A model generated the notes under the pieces. It was given only the letters and a program-made list of their open reading frames with translations. It did not search any database and was not told the DNA's origin. Positions 63,336 to 64,000 of a DNA stretch of 64,000 bases are shown one piece after another. Numbering within the stretch: position 1 is the first letter of the stretch; each line of letters begins with the position of its first letter. The position numbers and the translations under genes are program-made. Source of the DNA: Paracoccaceae bacterium (GTDB lineage Bacteria; Pseudomonadota; Alphaproteobacteria; Rhodobacterales; Rhodobacteraceae); the NCBI GenBank assembly GCA_024742455.1, contig JANSYL010000002.1, positions 1 to 64,000 of the forward strand, given 5' to 3'.

Positions 63336-64000
63336 ATGGCGCGGCGCAAGAAGGGCCGGGATATCTCGGGCTGGCTGGTGATCGACAAACCCGCCGGTGT
63401 CACCTCGACCACTGTGGTCAACCGCGTCCGGCGCGCCTTCGACGCGAAGAAGGCGGGCCATGCCGGCACGCTCGACCCCGATGCCAAGGGCATCCTTCCG
63501 GTGGCCTTCGGCGAGGCAACGAAAACCATTCCCTACCTCGAACCCGCGCTGAAAGCCTATGACTTCACGATGCGGTTCGGGGCGGCCACCGACAGCGATG
63601 ATGCCTCGGGCGCGGTGATCGAAACCCGTGACGCAAGGCCCACCGATGATGCGATCCGCGCGGCCCTGCCTGCCTTCACCGGCGATATCGAACAGGTGCC
63701 GCCCCGCGTCTCGGCGGTGAAACTTGATGGCGCGCGCGCCTATGATCTGGCGCGCGAAGGGGCCGCGTTCGAGCTGAAATCCCGTCCCCTCTACGTGGAT
63801 GAACTGACGCTCACCGACCGCCCCGATGCCGACCATGCCCGCCTGATGTTCGTCTGCGGCTCGGGCGGCTATGTCCGGTCCATCGCCCGCGACCTGGGCG
63901 ACGTGCTGGGCTGCCTCGGCCATGTCACCAGCCTCCGACGCAGCTGGGTGGGACCGTTTGACGAGGACCATGCCGTGACGCTGGAAACCGTGGAACAGGC
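63336..64000 (+). CDS. truB: tRNA pseudouridine(55) synthase TruB (3' end outside window)
   Basis: The first 221 codons are visible and open to the window end. TruB makes pseudouridine 55 in tRNA T loops. [13 protein letters not shown], the catalytic Asp in [16 protein letters not shown] (D47), [23 protein letters not shown] and [12 protein letters not shown] are conserved. It follows the phosphodiester glycosidase gene by 34 bases with an AAGGGGGAAGG ribosome-binding sequence. Confidence 0.96.
   Translation, partial: MARRKKGRDISGWLVIDKPAGVTSTTVVNRVRRAFDAKKAGHAGTLDPDAKGILPVAFGEATKTIPYLEPALKAYDFTMRFGAATDSDDASGAVIETRDARPTDDAIRAALPAFTGDIEQVPPRVSAVKLDGARAYDLAREGAAFELKSRPLYVDELTLTDRPDADHARLMFVCGSGGYVRSIARDLGDVLGCLGHVTSLRRSWVGPFDEDHAVTLETVEQ

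Overview
The window is chromosomal DNA of a GC-rich alphaproteobacterium, most likely a member of the Rhodobacteraceae (Roseobacter/Rhodobacter group). Gene order and protein families support this: a ccoNOQP-ccoGHIS block next to an FnrL-type regulator and hemN, an rpoE-chrR pair with its amine oxidase/DUF1365/MFS/SDR neighbours, and the typical DUF1674, DUF3035 and DUF3775 proteins. No photosynthesis genes are present. Genes are dense, and many pairs overlap by ATGA.

Layout: 1-1330 is an AT-richer accessory edge with the 3' part of an IS200/IS605 tnpB, an orphan 90-aa gene and an internally deleted IS3-family element. 1330-6807 (minus) is a dTDP-L-rhamnose operon, rfbC-rfbB-rfbD-glycosyltransferase-sulfotransferase-rfbA. 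6932-11057 holds hemC, hemE, a GT4 glycosyltransferase and hemF. 11285-12808 is a D,D-carboxypeptidase with a SPOR domain. 12863-20897 (minus) encodes cbb3 oxidase (ccoNOQP) and its assembly factors (ccoGHIS). 21109-24208 holds a tandem universal stress protein, fnrL and hemN. Sites matching the FNR consensus lie upstream of ccoG, between ccoN and usp (two sites), between fnrL and hemN, and upstream of a DUF3775 gene at 37.9 kb, so a small oxygen-responsive regulon can be read from the sequence.

24.2-26.3 kb holds an N-formylglutamate amidohydrolase-like gene, tRNA-Val(GAC), rpmJ and a secreted DUF4329 protein. 26396-35513 (minus) is one long operon: an acyl-CoA synthetase, a complete branched-chain-amino-acid-type (HAAT) ABC transporter, two small membrane proteins of unknown role and a PaaK-like CoA ligase. 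It reads as an uptake-and-CoA-activation system of unknown substrate. 35.7-37.9 kb has a small membrane protein, a histidine phosphatase, a fungal-type (LYS1) saccharopine dehydrogenase and the DUF3775 gene. 38.0-43.5 kb is the rpoE-chrR locus and its divergent operon, expected to respond to singlet oxygen. 43.6-47.7 kb holds threonine catabolism (kbl-tdh), homogentisate dioxygenase and mscL.

47.8-64 kb is mostly housekeeping: a GST, YtoQ, rmuC-mutL, a pair of M16 peptidases (one active, one lacking the zinc motif), a DUF3035 lipoprotein, lspA, purH, a heparinase II/III-like protein, an RsmB-type methyltransferase, DUF1674/SdhAF4, dapB, rbfA, a phosphodiester glycosidase and the start of truB, which runs off the window.

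No CRISPR array, prophage or clearly new defence system was seen. The observations most worth checking are the transporter/ligase operon with its two small membrane proteins, the FNR-linked DUF3775 gene, the ChrR variant lacking one zinc ligand, and the Tdh variant lacking the structural-zinc cysteines.
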